Source: Streptomyces flaveus
Lineage (GTDB): Bacteria; Actinomycetota; Actinomycetes; Streptomycetales; Streptomycetaceae
Assembly (NCBI RefSeq): GCF_014647675.1
Contig: NZ_BMPQ01000047.1
Span: 16,324-54,243 of the forward strand
Direction of reading: 5' to 3'
Length of the DNA stretch: 37,920 bases
The position numbers were made by a program, and so were the translations under genes. The notes below the pieces were generated by a model, which did not search any database, had not been told where the DNA came from, and worked only from the letters and a program-made list of their open reading frames with translations. Shown one piece after another: positions 16,899-24,853 of this stretch (position 1 is its first letter; the number at the start of each line of letters is the position of its first letter).

Positions 16899-17714
16899 AT
16901 GTCCCACACCGCTCACATACGCAGCCACCGGAAACCCCGGCCTCGCAGCAGTTCGACGCTCGCGATGCGCGCCGGAGTTGCCGGTGGCGTCCTCAGCACC
17001 CTGGCAGTGGGGGCTGCGGCCGGATCGGCGAACGCGGCCGAGCCCGTGACCCAGACGATCGAACTGCCCACGCTCACGGCGGACCTGTCCGCCACCGTGG
17101 CCGAGTCCGCAGCTGCCACCCAGCAGGCCGCCGCCGACTACGAGCTGCTGGCCGAGCGTGACGCGGCCGCCGCCAAGGCGGCCAAGCAGGCCAAGGCCGA
17201 CCTCGCCGACGCGAAGAAGAAGGCGGAGGCCAAGAAGAAGGCCGAGGCCGAGCGCAAGGCCGCCGCGGAGACCGCCGCCTCACGGGCCTCCGAGCGGACC
17301 ACCCTGACCGCCTCCGCGCCCTCGAGCTCCACCGAGACCGATGTCCCGGCCCCGGCGAGCGGCAGCGTCGGTACGGTCATCAGCTTCCTCAAGGCACAGG
17401 TCGGCGACGCCTACGTCATGGGCGCCACGGGTCCCGACTCCTGGGACTGCTCCAGCCTGGTCCAGGCCGCGTTCAAGCAGGTCGGCGTCGACCTGCCGCG
17501 CGTCTCGCAGGACCAGTCGACGGTCGGGACCGACGTCCCGCTGTCCGACATCCAGGTCGGCGACATCCTGTACTGGGGTGGCAAGGGCTCGGCGTACCAC
17601 ACGGGTGTCTACATCGGCGGGGGCAAGTACCTGGACGCCGCGAACCCCGGCAAGGGCGTCGTCATCCAGGACCTGTCGGGCTACCCGGCGAGCGGCGCTG
17701 TGCGCGTCCTCTGA
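16899..17714 (+). CDS. secreted NlpC/P60 (C40) peptidoglycan endopeptidase
   Basis: This is probably a D,L-endopeptidase that cuts stem peptides of peptidoglycan outside the membrane. The 271-residue product has a long Sec signal with cleavage near ANA-AEP (residue 46). An Ala/Lys/Glu-rich coiled coil follows (about 65-130), then a Thr/Ser linker and the C40 domain (about 155-271). The catalytic cysteine is in DCSSLVQAAF (C184) and the histidine in AYHTGVYIGGG (H234). The ATG at 16899 lacks a good ribosome site and may be read from a leaderless transcript. In-frame starts at 16842 (GTG) and 16869 (ATG) would only lengthen the region before the signal. A strong terminator follows. Confidence 0.9.
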   Translation: MSHTAHIRSHRKPRPRSSSTLAMRAGVAGGVLSTLAVGAAAGSANAAEPVTQTIELPTLTADLSATVAESAAATQQAAADYELLAERDAAAAKAAKQAKADLADAKKKAEAKKKAEAERKAAAETAASRASERTTLTASAPSSSTETDVPAPASGSVGTVISFLKAQVGDAYVMGATGPDSWDCSSLVQAAFKQVGVDLPRVSQDQSTVGTDVPLSDIQVGDILYWGGKGSAYHTGVYIGGGKYLDAANPGKGVVIQDLSGYPASGAVRVL

Positions 17715-17733
17715 CCCTCCGGTCACGCTGCTG

Positions 17734-17767
17734 AAGGGCCGCCTCCCCAGCGGGGGAAGCGGCCCTT
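17734..17767. terminator. bidirectional terminator between convergent genes
   Basis: AAGGGCCGC (17734-17742) pairs perfectly with GCGGCCCTT (17759-17767), and the inner TCCCC/GGGGA extends the stem. It lies between the stop of the NlpC/P60 gene and the end of the convergent flavoprotein gene, and the stem ends in A and T on opposite sides, so it can serve both directions. Confidence 0.85.
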
Positions 17768-17805
17768 AGACGCGCGCTCAGCCAGCCTCCCGGCCGGCCT
17801 CGGAG

Positions 17806-19110
17806 TTACGCCTTCGGGGCCACCTTGCTCAGCCCGTTGATGATGCGGTCCATCGCGTCGCCGCCCGTCGGGTCGGTCAGGTTGGCGAGCATCTTCAGCG
17901 TGAACTTCATCAGCACGGGGTGCGTCAGTCCGCGCTGCGTCGCGATCTTCATGACCTTCGGGTTGCCGATGAGCTTCACGAAGGCGCGCCCGAGGTTGTA
18001 GTAGCCGCCGTAGGTGTCCTTGAGGACCTTCGGGTAGCGCTGGAGGGCGAGTTCACGCTGGGCGGGGGTCGACCGGGCGTGCGCCTGGACGATGACGTCG
18101 GCGGCGATCTGGCCGGACTCCATGGCGTACGCGATGCCCTCGCCGTTGAAGGGGTTCACCATGCCGCCCGCGTCGCCGACGAGCAACAGGCCCTTGGTGT
18201 AGTGCGGTTGGCGGTTGAAGGCCATGGGGAGGGCGGCGCCGCGGATCGGGATCGTCATGTTGTCCGGGGTGTAGCCCCACTCCTCCGGCATCGACGCGCA
18301 CCAGGCCTTCAGGACCTCACGCCAGTCCAGCTCCTTGAAGGAGGAAGAGGTGTTGAGGACGCCCAGGCCGACGTTCGAAGTGCCGTCCCCCATGCCGAAG
18401 ATCCAGCCGTAGCCGGGCAGCAGCCGGTCCTCGCCCGGACCGCGCCGGTCCCACAGCTCCAGCCACGACTCCAGGTAGTCGTCCTCATGGCGCGGGGACG
18501 TGAAGTACGTACGCACCGCGACGCCCATCGGCCGGTCGTCGCGCCGATGCAGACCCATGGCGAGGGACAGCCGTGTCGAGTTGCCGTCGGCCGCCACGAC
18601 CAGCGGGGCGTGGAAGGTGACTTCGCGCTTCTCCTTCGAGTCGACGTCACCGAGCTTCGCGTGCACGCCCGTGATGCGACCCGTGCGGTCGTCGATGATC
18701 GGAGCGCCCACATTGCAGCGCTCGTACAGCCGCGCGCCCGCCTTCTGCGCCTGCCGCGCCAGCTGCTCGTCGAAGTCGTCCCGCTTCCGTACGAGTCCGT
18801 AGTCGGGGTAGGCGGCGAGATCCGGCCAGTCCAGCTGGAGGCGGACACCGCCGCCGATGATGCGCAGCCCCTTGTTCCGCAGCCAGCCCGCCTCCTCGGA
18901 GATGTCGATGCCCATCGAGACGAGCTGCTTGGTCGCGCGGGGCGTCAGCCCGTCGCCGCAGACCTTTTCGCGCGGAAACGCGGTCTTCTCAAGGAGCAGG
19001 ACGTCGAGTCCGGCCTTCGCGAGGTAGTACGCGGTGGTGGAACCGGCTGGCCCGGCCCCGACGACGATCACATCGGCGGTGTGTTCGGAGAGGGGCTGGG
19101 ACTCGGTCAC
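17806..19110 (-). CDS. geranylgeranyl reductase family FAD oxidoreductase (MenJ-like)
   Basis: This is a flavoprotein of the geranylgeranyl reductase family, which saturates isoprenoid double bonds. Next to menG and nuo, a role in reducing the menaquinone side chain (as mycobacterial MenJ does) is a reasonable inference. It has the N-terminal Rossmann motif VIVVGAGPAGSTTAYYLAK (G18, G20, G23), the family motif FPREKVCGDGL (45-55) and the second FAD motif VGDAGGMVNPFNGEGIAYAMESG starting near residue 311. The GTG at 19110 is chosen because GGGGAG lies eight bases upstream, giving 434 residues. An ATG at 19161 would add 17 residues but has no ribosome site. The exact substrate is not proven by sequence. 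Confidence 0.85.
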   Translation of the reverse strand: MTESQPLSEHTADVIVVGAGPAGSTTAYYLAKAGLDVLLLEKTAFPREKVCGDGLTPRATKQLVSMGIDISEEAGWLRNKGLRIIGGGVRLQLDWPDLAAYPDYGLVRKRDDFDEQLARQAQKAGARLYERCNVGAPIIDDRTGRITGVHAKLGDVDSKEKREVTFHAPLVVAADGNSTRLSLAMGLHRRDDRPMGVAVRTYFTSPRHEDDYLESWLELWDRRGPGEDRLLPGYGWIFGMGDGTSNVGLGVLNTSSSFKELDWREVLKAWCASMPEEWGYTPDNMTIPIRGAALPMAFNRQPHYTKGLLLVGDAGGMVNPFNGEGIAYAMESGQIAADVIVQAHARSTPAQRELALQRYPKVLKDTYGGYYNLGRAFVKLIGNPKVMKIATQRGLTHPVLMKFTLKMLANLTDPTGGDAMDRIINGLSKVAPKA

Positions 19111-19165
19111 GGCGGGGTCTCCCCAAGACTCGAAATCAACGTGCCGACGGGCACTGGACATGGGC

Positions 19166-19171
19166 AGTCTA
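19166..19171 (-). promoter_or_regulatory. possible -10 box of the flavoprotein gene
   Basis: On the minus strand TAGACT matches the TAnnnT -10 pattern, with no clear -35 at the usual distance. Initiation near 19159 would give a leader of about 50 bases to the GTG at 19110, or a leaderless message for the ATG at 19161. The divergent acetyltransferase gene starts only 48 bases from that ATG, so the promoters must overlap. Confidence 0.4.
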
Positions 19172-19208
19172 TTCAGCGGTACTGATCACCCTGCTGAAGG
19201 GCCGCTCC

Positions 19209-19715
19209 ATGAACCGACCTTCCCCCGTGGTACGACTGCGCGTCCCCACCGACGAGGACGCGATCGCCTGGCACCGGATCTTCGACGACCCGGACGTGAT
19301 GGAGTTCCACGGCGGAAAGCCGGCCGAGCTGTCCGTCTACGAGGAGTTGACCGCGCGGCAGCGCCGGCACGACGCCGAGTACGGCTTCTGCTTCTGGACC
19401 ATGCTCGACGAGAAGGACGACGTCATCGGCTTCACGGGCGCCCAGCCGTGGCCGCACGCCTGGGGTCCGAAGGGCGAGATCGAGATCGGGTGGCGGCTCG
19501 GACGGGCGTACTGGGGCAAGGGGTACGTGACCGCGGCGGCGTGGAGCACGCTCGACCGGCTGCGGGCGGCGGGCGTCACCAGCGCGGTGGCGATGGTCAA
19601 CTCCCGCAACGAACGCTCCATCGCGGTGACCAGACGCCTCGGTATGACCCTCGCCGAGAGGTTCACCTCACCGGCCTCGCAGCAGATGGGCCACTGCTAC
19701 CGGCTGGACCTCTGA
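19209..19715 (+). CDS. GNAT family N-acetyltransferase (RimJ/RimL type)
   Basis: This is an acetyl-CoA-dependent N-acetyltransferase of the RimJ/RimL branch. The 168-residue protein covers the full domain. The acetyl-CoA loop is seen in GWRLGRAYWGKGYVTAAAW (motif A, Q/R-x-x-G-x-G/A-like, around residues 98-116), followed by VAMVNSRNERSIAVTRRLGM, the usual asparagine-containing segment before strand 6. The acceptor could be a protein N terminus, an amino acid or a drug; the sequence does not say. The ATG has GAAGGG upstream. It stands alone, divergent from the flavoprotein gene. Confidence 0.85.
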   Translation: MNRPSPVVRLRVPTDEDAIAWHRIFDDPDVMEFHGGKPAELSVYEELTARQRRHDAEYGFCFWTMLDEKDDVIGFTGAQPWPHAWGPKGEIEIGWRLGRAYWGKGYVTAAAWSTLDRLRAAGVTSAVAMVNSRNERSIAVTRRLGMTLAERFTSPASQQMGHCYRLDL

Positions 19716-19857
19716 GCTGTCAGAGCCGTCTGAGCCGGTGACGCCTGCCGGGTCGGCCTCCGCGACCGGGTGGCCGGGTGACGCCTTGCCGGCGGCGCCC
19801 GGCTTCCGGCGGCGGGCGGCAGGGCTTACTCTTCCGGTACCGCTGGGGGTGACGTCT

Positions 19858-20187
19858 GTGCGTAAACCACCCGATGTGCGTGTACCGCGGCTCGTCGGTC
19901 TGATGGCCGTGGACGCGCGCGAGACGGCCGAGGCACGTGGCGTGATGCTCGCCGCGCCCGACCGGCCCGACTTCCATCTGACCGTCGTCGACTACGTCGT
20001 ACGCCAGTACCCGCTGCCCGGCACCGCGGTGCCACGCGGTGCCGTCGTCACCGTGTGGTTCGACTTCGGTGAGGGAGAAGGCGGCGGGGGCGCGGGGGTG
20101 AGGGAGCCGCGGCTCCCTCACCCGCCGGCGGGGGGCTTGTACCGCGAACTCGATGAACCGGGTGACCCGTTCGAGGTCCTCAGGTGA
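19858..20187 (+). CDS. PASTA domain protein
   Basis: This is a small protein made almost wholly of one PASTA-like domain. It begins VRVPRLVGLMAVDARETAEARGV and continues to PLPGTAVPRGAVVTVWFDF, the usual valine-Pro-x-(I/L/V)-x-G opening and the closing PGtxVxxGxxVxv strand. PASTA domains sense muropeptides or beta-lactams in kinases and penicillin-binding proteins, but no such partner, signal peptide or membrane helix is attached here, so the role is unknown. Start: GTG at 19858 with GGGGGTGA upstream; GTG at 19849 is an alternative. The C terminus is Gly/Pro/Glu-rich. About 109 residues. Convergent with menG. Confidence 0.7.
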   Translation: MRKPPDVRVPRLVGLMAVDARETAEARGVMLAAPDRPDFHLTVVDYVVRQYPLPGTAVPRGAVVTVWFDFGEGEGGGGAGVREPRLPHPPAGGLYRELDEPGDPFEVLR

Positions 20188-20229
20188 CAAGCGCTCCGCG
20201 GGTAAGGCGGTTTCGGAGCTGCGGGTTCG

Positions 20230-20295
20230 TCGTGGCTGGTCGCGCAGTTCCCCGCGCCCCTAAAGGAAGGCCTGCGGCCTCCTTTAGGGGCGCGG
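20230..20295. terminator. Streptomyces repeat element A / bidirectional terminator
   Basis: CCGCGCCCCTAAAGG (20252-20266) pairs perfectly with CCTTTAGGGGCGCGG (20281-20295), and the inner AGGCC/GGCCT extends it to about 20 base pairs with one bulge. The preceding CGTGGCTGGTCGCGCAGTTC is a sequence I recognise as very common between Streptomyces genes. It sits between the convergent PASTA and menG genes, where it can end both transcripts. Confidence 0.85.
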
Positions 20296-20317
20296 TGCAG
20301 CACCGAATTTCGCCCGC

Positions 20318-21013
20318 TCAGCTCTGCTTGAAGCCCCTGTGCAGCGTCACGATCCCGCCCGTGAGATTTCGCCAGGCCACCTTCGACCAGCCGGCCTTGC
20401 GCAGGCGCTCCGCCAGTGCGGGCTGGTCGGGCCAGGCGCGGATGGACTCGGCGAGGTAGACGTACGCGTCGGGGTTGGAGGACACCGCCCTCGCGACCGG
20501 CGGCAGCGCGCGCATCAGGTACTCCGTGTATACGGTACGGAAGGGCGCCCAAGTCGGGTGCGAGAACTCGCAGATCACCACGCGTCCGCCCGGCCTGGTC
20601 ACCCGGTACAGCTCGCGCAGCGCCGCGTCCGTGTCCTGTACGTTCCGCAGGCCGAAGGAGATCGTCACCGCGTCGAAGGTGTCGTCCTTGAAGGGCAGCC
20701 TCGTCGCGTCGCCCGCCGTCAGCGGCAGCCAGGGGTGGTTCCTCTTGCCGACCTTGAGCATCCCGAGCGAGAAGTCGCACGGCACGACGTACGCCCCCGT
20801 CCGTACGAAGGGCAGGGACGAGGTGGCCGTACCCGCCGCCAGGTCCAGCACCTTCTGCGCGGGCCGCGCGTCCACCGCCCTCGCGACCTCCTTGCGCCAC
20901 CGCCGGTCCTGGCCGAGCGACAGCACGTCGTTCGTCAGGTCGTACCGTTCCGCCACGTCGTCGAACATCGAGGCGACTTCGTGCGGCTGCTTGTTCAGGG
21001 AAGCGCGGGTCAC
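20318..21013 (-). CDS. menG: demethylmenaquinone methyltransferase
   Basis: MenG/UbiE is the last enzyme of menaquinone synthesis and methylates demethylmenaquinone with S-adenosylmethionine. The 231 residues match the family length. Motifs seen are FDDVAERYDLTNDVLSLGQDRRWR (17-40), the SAM site VLDLAAGTA (55-63), and SFGLRNVQD with GGRVVICEFSHP further on, all UbiE/MenG signatures. The start is GTG without a clear ribosome site, so a leaderless message is possible. In an organism with mqnC, the pathway feeding it would be the futalosine route, and the product is the electron acceptor of the adjacent nuo enzyme. Confidence 0.94.
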   Translation of the reverse strand: MTRASLNKQPHEVASMFDDVAERYDLTNDVLSLGQDRRWRKEVARAVDARPAQKVLDLAAGTATSSLPFVRTGAYVVPCDFSLGMLKVGKRNHPWLPLTAGDATRLPFKDDTFDAVTISFGLRNVQDTDAALRELYRVTRPGGRVVICEFSHPTWAPFRTVYTEYLMRALPPVARAVSSNPDAYVYLAESIRAWPDQPALAERLRKAGWSKVAWRNLTGGIVTLHRGFKQS

Positions 21014-21059
21014 GGGCCCATTGTGGCAGCCGAGGACAGAGCCGGGACGCCCGGCCTGC

Positions 21060-21172
21060 CCGGCCCGGATGACCGGGTCCGGTCGCCGGTCCGGACCGCC
21101 AGTCCCGGCCCGTCCTGATCACCAGTCCCGGTAGCCCGTCCGGATCACCGGGTCCCATCACCGGACCGCGGC
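21060..21172. repeat. degenerate GGATCACCGGGTCC-type short repeats
   Basis: The space between menG and the permease gene is filled with variants of GATGACCGGGTCC, GATCACCGGGTCC and CCAGTCCCGG (the last one twice). This gives an irregular tandem pattern about 20-25 bases long per unit. It could come from slippage; no protein coding or clear hairpin terminator is seen. Confidence 0.4.
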
Positions 21173-21177
21173 ACCCT

Positions 21178-22386
21178 TCAGCGCCGTAGTGCCTCCACCG
21201 GCTGGATGCCCGAGGCCCGCCACGCCGGGTAGAGCCCCGCCACGACACCGGTGACCAGCCCGATCACCGGGGCCGCCGCGACCGTGGCCGGGTGGACCAC
21301 GGGTGTCCAGTCCCGGGCCACGGCGACGCATACGACGGTCACGGTGCCCAGCGAGGTGCCGACCAGTCCGCCGAGCGCCCCGAGAGCCCCCGACTCCGCG
21401 AGGAACTGCGCGGAGACGTGCCGTCGCCGGGCTCCCAGTGCCCGCCTCAGCCCGATCTCCGCAGTCCGTTCCAGCACCGCCACCAGGGTGGTGTTGGCGA
21501 TCCCGACCGCGCCGATCGCCAGGCAGATGCCCGCGAGCAGCAGGAACAACTGGTCCAGATCGCCGCCCACCCCACTGCGGAGCGTCCGGGGATCGGGCGG
21601 CGGGACGGCCTTGACGTACTCGGGGTGATCGGGCCTGAGCGCGGTGGGTGCCTCATGGGCGATCTGCCGGGCCGCCCCGAGGTCGGTGGCGATCAGCATG
21701 CTCGCGGCACCGGCCTCGGGCTCGCCCCAGATCCGTTCCGCGGTGGTGCGCGGCACCACGACGGACATCAACAGGTCGGCCTTGCGTTCGGTGTCGGCGA
21801 TGATGCCGGTGACGGTGAACGGCTGGTCACCGATGAAGACGGCGGGCCGTGTCTCGAGCGTCGTGATGCCGAGTCGCGCGGCGGCGCCCTCGCCGATGAC
21901 CGCGACCGGCTGCGCGGTGCGCGTCGCGTACTCGTCGTAGAGCCTGCCCTGGGCGAGGGTGGGGACGGCCGCTTCCAGGACGCCGGGGGACGCCGCTGTC
22001 ACGTCGACGGGCTCGCCGCCGCCGTCCCCCACCGGGGCGGAGCGCACCACGGTGCCGGGTGCCAGCCGCACCGGCCAGTACACGCCCGCGTGCCGTACGC
22101 CGCCCAGCTGCTCGATCCGCCTGTCCGCGTCCGCAGGAAAGGCCGGGCCGGCGAACTCGTTCTGTTCCCGCGCGATGTCCTGGAGCGTCACCTCGGTCGC
22201 GGTGAGGGCGTTGAAGCGCGCGTCGATCTGCGAGGAGGTGGTGGCGGTCAGACCGAGCACCGCGACGAACGTGCCGACGCCCAGCACCGTACCGAGCGCG
22301 GTGAGCGCGGACCGGGCGGGCCGCTGGAGCATTCCTGCCAGGGCTTCGGAGAGCAAGTCGCGCGGGTGCAGCCGGCTGGGCTGCAC
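21178..22386 (-). CDS. ABC transporter permease (MacB/FtsX type)
   Basis: This is a membrane component of a MacAB-like type VII ABC system, which uses mechanotransmission rather than transmembrane pumping. The 402-residue protein has a first membrane helix at about 28-48 (LGTVLGVGTFVAVLGLTATT), then a large extracytoplasmic MacB-type domain, and three C-terminal helices of the FtsX fold, ending GLYPAWRASGIQPVEALRR, a hallmark of this permease family. The GTG start (VQPSRLHPRDLLSEALAGM) was chosen because the frame further upstream runs through a repeat element and is not family-like. It lies 221 bases downstream of the ATPase gene. Confidence 0.85.
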   Translation of the reverse strand: MQPSRLHPRDLLSEALAGMLQRPARSALTALGTVLGVGTFVAVLGLTATTSSQIDARFNALTATEVTLQDIAREQNEFAGPAFPADADRRIEQLGGVRHAGVYWPVRLAPGTVVRSAPVGDGGGEPVDVTAASPGVLEAAVPTLAQGRLYDEYATRTAQPVAVIGEGAAARLGITTLETRPAVFIGDQPFTVTGIIADTERKADLLMSVVVPRTTAERIWGEPEAGAASMLIATDLGAARQIAHEAPTALRPDHPEYVKAVPPPDPRTLRSGVGGDLDQLFLLLAGICLAIGAVGIANTTLVAVLERTAEIGLRRALGARRRHVSAQFLAESGALGALGGLVGTSLGTVTVVCVAVARDWTPVVHPATVAAAPVIGLVTGVVAGLYPAWRASGIQPVEALRR

Positions 22387-22429
22387 CTCGGCCGGACGGC
22401 TGCGCCTGAGCGCTCCGCTGGCTGTGTCG

Positions 22430-22549
22430 ATATGCGGCTCCGCCGCGGGGCCGCGATGTGCCGTCGATCGTCTGCGGCGCCATCGTGGCTGTTCGCGCCC
22501 ACGCGGCGGAGCCGCATATGTCACAGCCCCGCGCCCCTTCGGGGCGCGG
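22430..22549. repeat. Streptomyces palindromic repeat element B
   Basis: ATATGCGGCTCCGCCGCG (22430-22447) is an exact inverted copy of 22502-22519. A compact hairpin follows, CCGCGCCCC-TTC-GGGGCGCGG (22529-22549). Part of it (CATCGTGGCTGTTCGCGCCC) matches element A at 20230. It lies in the 221-base gap between the ATPase and permease genes of one operon, so it may process or attenuate the transcript. Confidence 0.8.
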
Positions 22550-22607
22550 CCGAACCACAACGGACTTCGCCCAGCCTGCTTGGCGCGGGCCTGAGCGAGG
22601 CGGCGCC

Positions 22608-23318
22608 TCACGCGGACCTCTCCGTCACTGCACCGTCCCGCACGAACCTCTCGGTCAGCACCCCGTCCCGGATCGCCACCGTACGGCGTCCGCAGGCGGC
22701 CACCTCCGGATCGTGGGTGATCACCACGATCGTCATGCCGTCGTCGTTCAGCTCGCGCAGCAGCCGCAGTACGGTCGCGGCGTTGCCGGTGTCCAGGTTC
22801 CCGGTGGGTTCGTCGCACAAGAGCAGTGCCGGGCGGGCCACGAGCGCCCGGGCAATGGCGACGCGCTGCCGTTCGCCGCCGGACAGCCGGGTGGGCGGCG
22901 CGTCGACACGGTGGCCGAGGCCGACCCTGATCAGCGCCTCGCGGGCCCGCCGGTCGCGCTCGGCGCGGGGGATGCCGTTGTAGACCATGGCCAGCAGGAC
23001 GTTCTCCCGTGCGGAACGGTGCGGCAGCAGATGGAAGGACTGGAAAACGAAGCCGATACGCCGACCGCGCAGGGCCGTGCGTTCCTGCTCCCGGAGCGTG
23101 CCGATGTCGATGCCGTCGAGGAGGTACGTCCCCGCCGTCGGGGCGTCCAGCAGTCCCGCGATGTTCAGAAAGGTGGACTTGCCGGACCCGGAAGGTCCGG
23201 TCACGGAGACGAAGTCGCCCTGTTCCACGGTGAGTTCGCACGGCTTGAGCGCTTCCACGGGCGGCGGCCCCGGATAGGTCAGCGCCACCCCTCGGAACTC
23301 GATGACGGGCGCTGTCAC
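22608..23318 (-). CDS. ABC transporter ATP-binding protein (MacB/LolD type)
   Basis: This is the ATPase subunit of the MacAB-like exporter. All motifs are intact in the 236 residues: Walker A GPSGSGKST (41-49), Q-loop Q93 in FVFQSFHLLP, signature LSGGERQ (145-151), Walker B LLLCDE (165-170) followed by PTGNLD, and H-loop H202. The FQSFHLLP and PTGNLD segments are typical of the MacB/LolD/FtsE branch. The GTG start overlaps the stop of the membrane-fusion gene (GTGA, 23315-23318). Confidence 0.95.
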   Translation of the reverse strand: MTAPVIEFRGVALTYPGPPPVEALKPCELTVEQGDFVSVTGPSGSGKSTFLNIAGLLDAPTAGTYLLDGIDIGTLREQERTALRGRRIGFVFQSFHLLPHRSARENVLLAMVYNGIPRAERDRRAREALIRVGLGHRVDAPPTRLSGGERQRVAIARALVARPALLLCDEPTGNLDTGNAATVLRLLRELNDDGMTIVVITHDPEVAACGRRTVAIRDGVLTERFVRDGAVTERSA

Positions 23319-24853
23319 CCCTCACCGCCCGTATCCGCCGCCCCACCCCGGATGCCCGTCACAACCCGGTCGCCCCGGGCCAGGGAACCGCCCCCGACCG
23401 GGGTCACGGCGACGAACCCGTCCCCGGAGGTACCGGGCCGTACCTCGACCCGGCGCTGCGTCCCCGACCTCTCCCGCACCGTCACGCTGGTCCGGCCGTC
23501 GGCACCGGAGGACAGCGCGGTCACCGGCACGACCAGCGCCTTTCCGTCGGTGGCGGCCGCCGCGACGGTGACCCGGACATCCTCGCCGGTGAGCCGGGCG
23601 TCCAGCGCCTTGTCGGGTACGACCTCCATGAGGTAGCCCTGCACTTCGCCACCCGCGCTGTCGGCCTCGCCCTCACCGCCGCCCTCGCCGCTCCCGGTCG
23701 CGGAGTTGCCGGTGTCCGGGGAGGTGGCGACGGACTTCACGCTGCCGCGCGCGGTCACCCCGCTGAGCTCCGAGAGGATCACGGCCGGCAGTCCGCTGCG
23801 TACGAGCCCTTTCTGATGCTCCATCACATGGGCCCGTACGACGAGTTTTCCTGCCGTGAGCGTCATGACGGTGCCCTCCACGACCGAGCCGACCGTGCCC
23901 TGCACCGCGCTCACCCGGGCCGGGAAGCCGCGCAGGTAGACGACTTCGCCCGCGGGCAGCATGGGACCCGAGGCCGCCCGTACGTCCGTGTACTCCCGCT
24001 GGGCCTTGGCCAGGTCCTCGCGAGCCCGCTCGAGCTCCCTTCCCGACGGCCGCAACGGCCGCACTTCCTTGTCGCTCCCCGAAGCTTCCCCGTCGTCCGC
24101 GGAAGCGCCGTCCTGTACGTCCTCCAGGGCGCGCCGCGCTGCCGACACCGCCTCCTGAGCCGCCTTCAGCGCTTCGCCGTCGTCGTCCAGGGCGGGCAGC
24201 GGGTCATAACCGACAGCCGCGTAGAACGCGCCGAGTGCGGCAGTCGTACCCGCCCCGAAGGTCCCCGCCGGGTCGCTGCCGGTGCCGTGTCCGAGCGACC
24301 GCAGCGCCTTCTGGAGCTGTGTCACGTCCTTCCCGGTGGAGCCGGGCTTCAGATCGCGGTAGACGGGGAGCGTGCCCGGCAGTACGAACACGGGTCGGCC
24401 GGAGACCTCCATCAGCAGCTTTCCGGGGCTGAGTTGCTGCCCCTCGCGCACGGCGATCCTGGTCACCACGGCCCGTCCGGCGCTCTCGTCTCCCGCCGGC
24501 TGCGGTGCCACCTCCACGCTCTGGCCCGCCGTCACCTTGCCCCGGACGATCACGGACGACTCCAGAACCCGGAAGTCCACCGGAGCCGTGAGCACATCGG
24601 GCTCCGGCGCCCCCGCGTCCGCCGCCACCTGCGCGGGCGACTTCACGAACGCGGCGGCTCCGACCCCCGCCCCGGCCAGCAGCACCGAGGCGAGCGCGAT
24701 CAGCACGACGGCCCGGCGGCGCCCGGCGAGCCCGGTCCGGGGAGCGTGGGAAGCGGCCGGGGCCGATGCGGCCGGCATCTCCGGGAGTGACGCCTCGTCC
24801 TGGTTGTCCAGGCCCGCCGACTCACTTTCCACCACCGGCTCAGCCTCCAGCAC
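23315..24853 (-). CDS. membrane-fusion (HlyD-like) protein with peptidoglycan-binding domain
   Basis: This is the periplasmic-adaptor-type partner of the ABC genes that follow. The 512-residue protein has a cytoplasmic N terminus, one membrane anchor (about 48-69), a barrel-sandwich half, and a PG_binding_1 domain at about 168-213 (LKPGSTGKDVTQLQKALRSLG). An acidic coiled coil follows (about 225-290), then the second adaptor half with LPAGEVVYLRG and late beta-rich repeats. A Gly/Glu/Ser-rich insert lies near residue 395. In a monoderm, such adaptors probably tie the transporter to the wall. The GTG start overlaps the preceding lipoprotein gene by 14 bases; GTG codons at residues 7 and 8 are alternatives. 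Confidence 0.85.
   Translation of the reverse strand: MLEAEPVVESESAGLDNQDEASLPEMPAASAPAASHAPRTGLAGRRRAVVLIALASVLLAGAGVGAAAFVKSPAQVAADAGAPEPDVLTAPVDFRVLESSVIVRGKVTAGQSVEVAPQPAGDESAGRAVVTRIAVREGQQLSPGKLLMEVSGRPVFVLPGTLPVYRDLKPGSTGKDVTQLQKALRSLGHGTGSDPAGTFGAGTTAALGAFYAAVGYDPLPALDDDGEALKAAQEAVSAARRALEDVQDGASADDGEASGSDKEVRPLRPSGRELERAREDLAKAQREYTDVRAASGPMLPAGEVVYLRGFPARVSAVQGTVGSVVEGTVMTLTAGKLVVRAHVMEHQKGLVRSGLPAVILSELSGVTARGSVKSVATSPDTGNSATGSGEGGGEGEADSAGGEVQGYLMEVVPDKALDARLTGEDVRVTVAAAATDGKALVVPVTALSSGADGRTSVTVRERSGTQRRVEVRPGTSGDGFVAVTPVGGGSLARGDRVVTGIRGGAADTGGEG

Noticed and set aside
21178..23346. A single 722-residue permease running through to 23346
   Set aside because: The upstream part overlaps the ATPase gene in another frame and crosses a repeat element; family-like sequence starts at about 22386.
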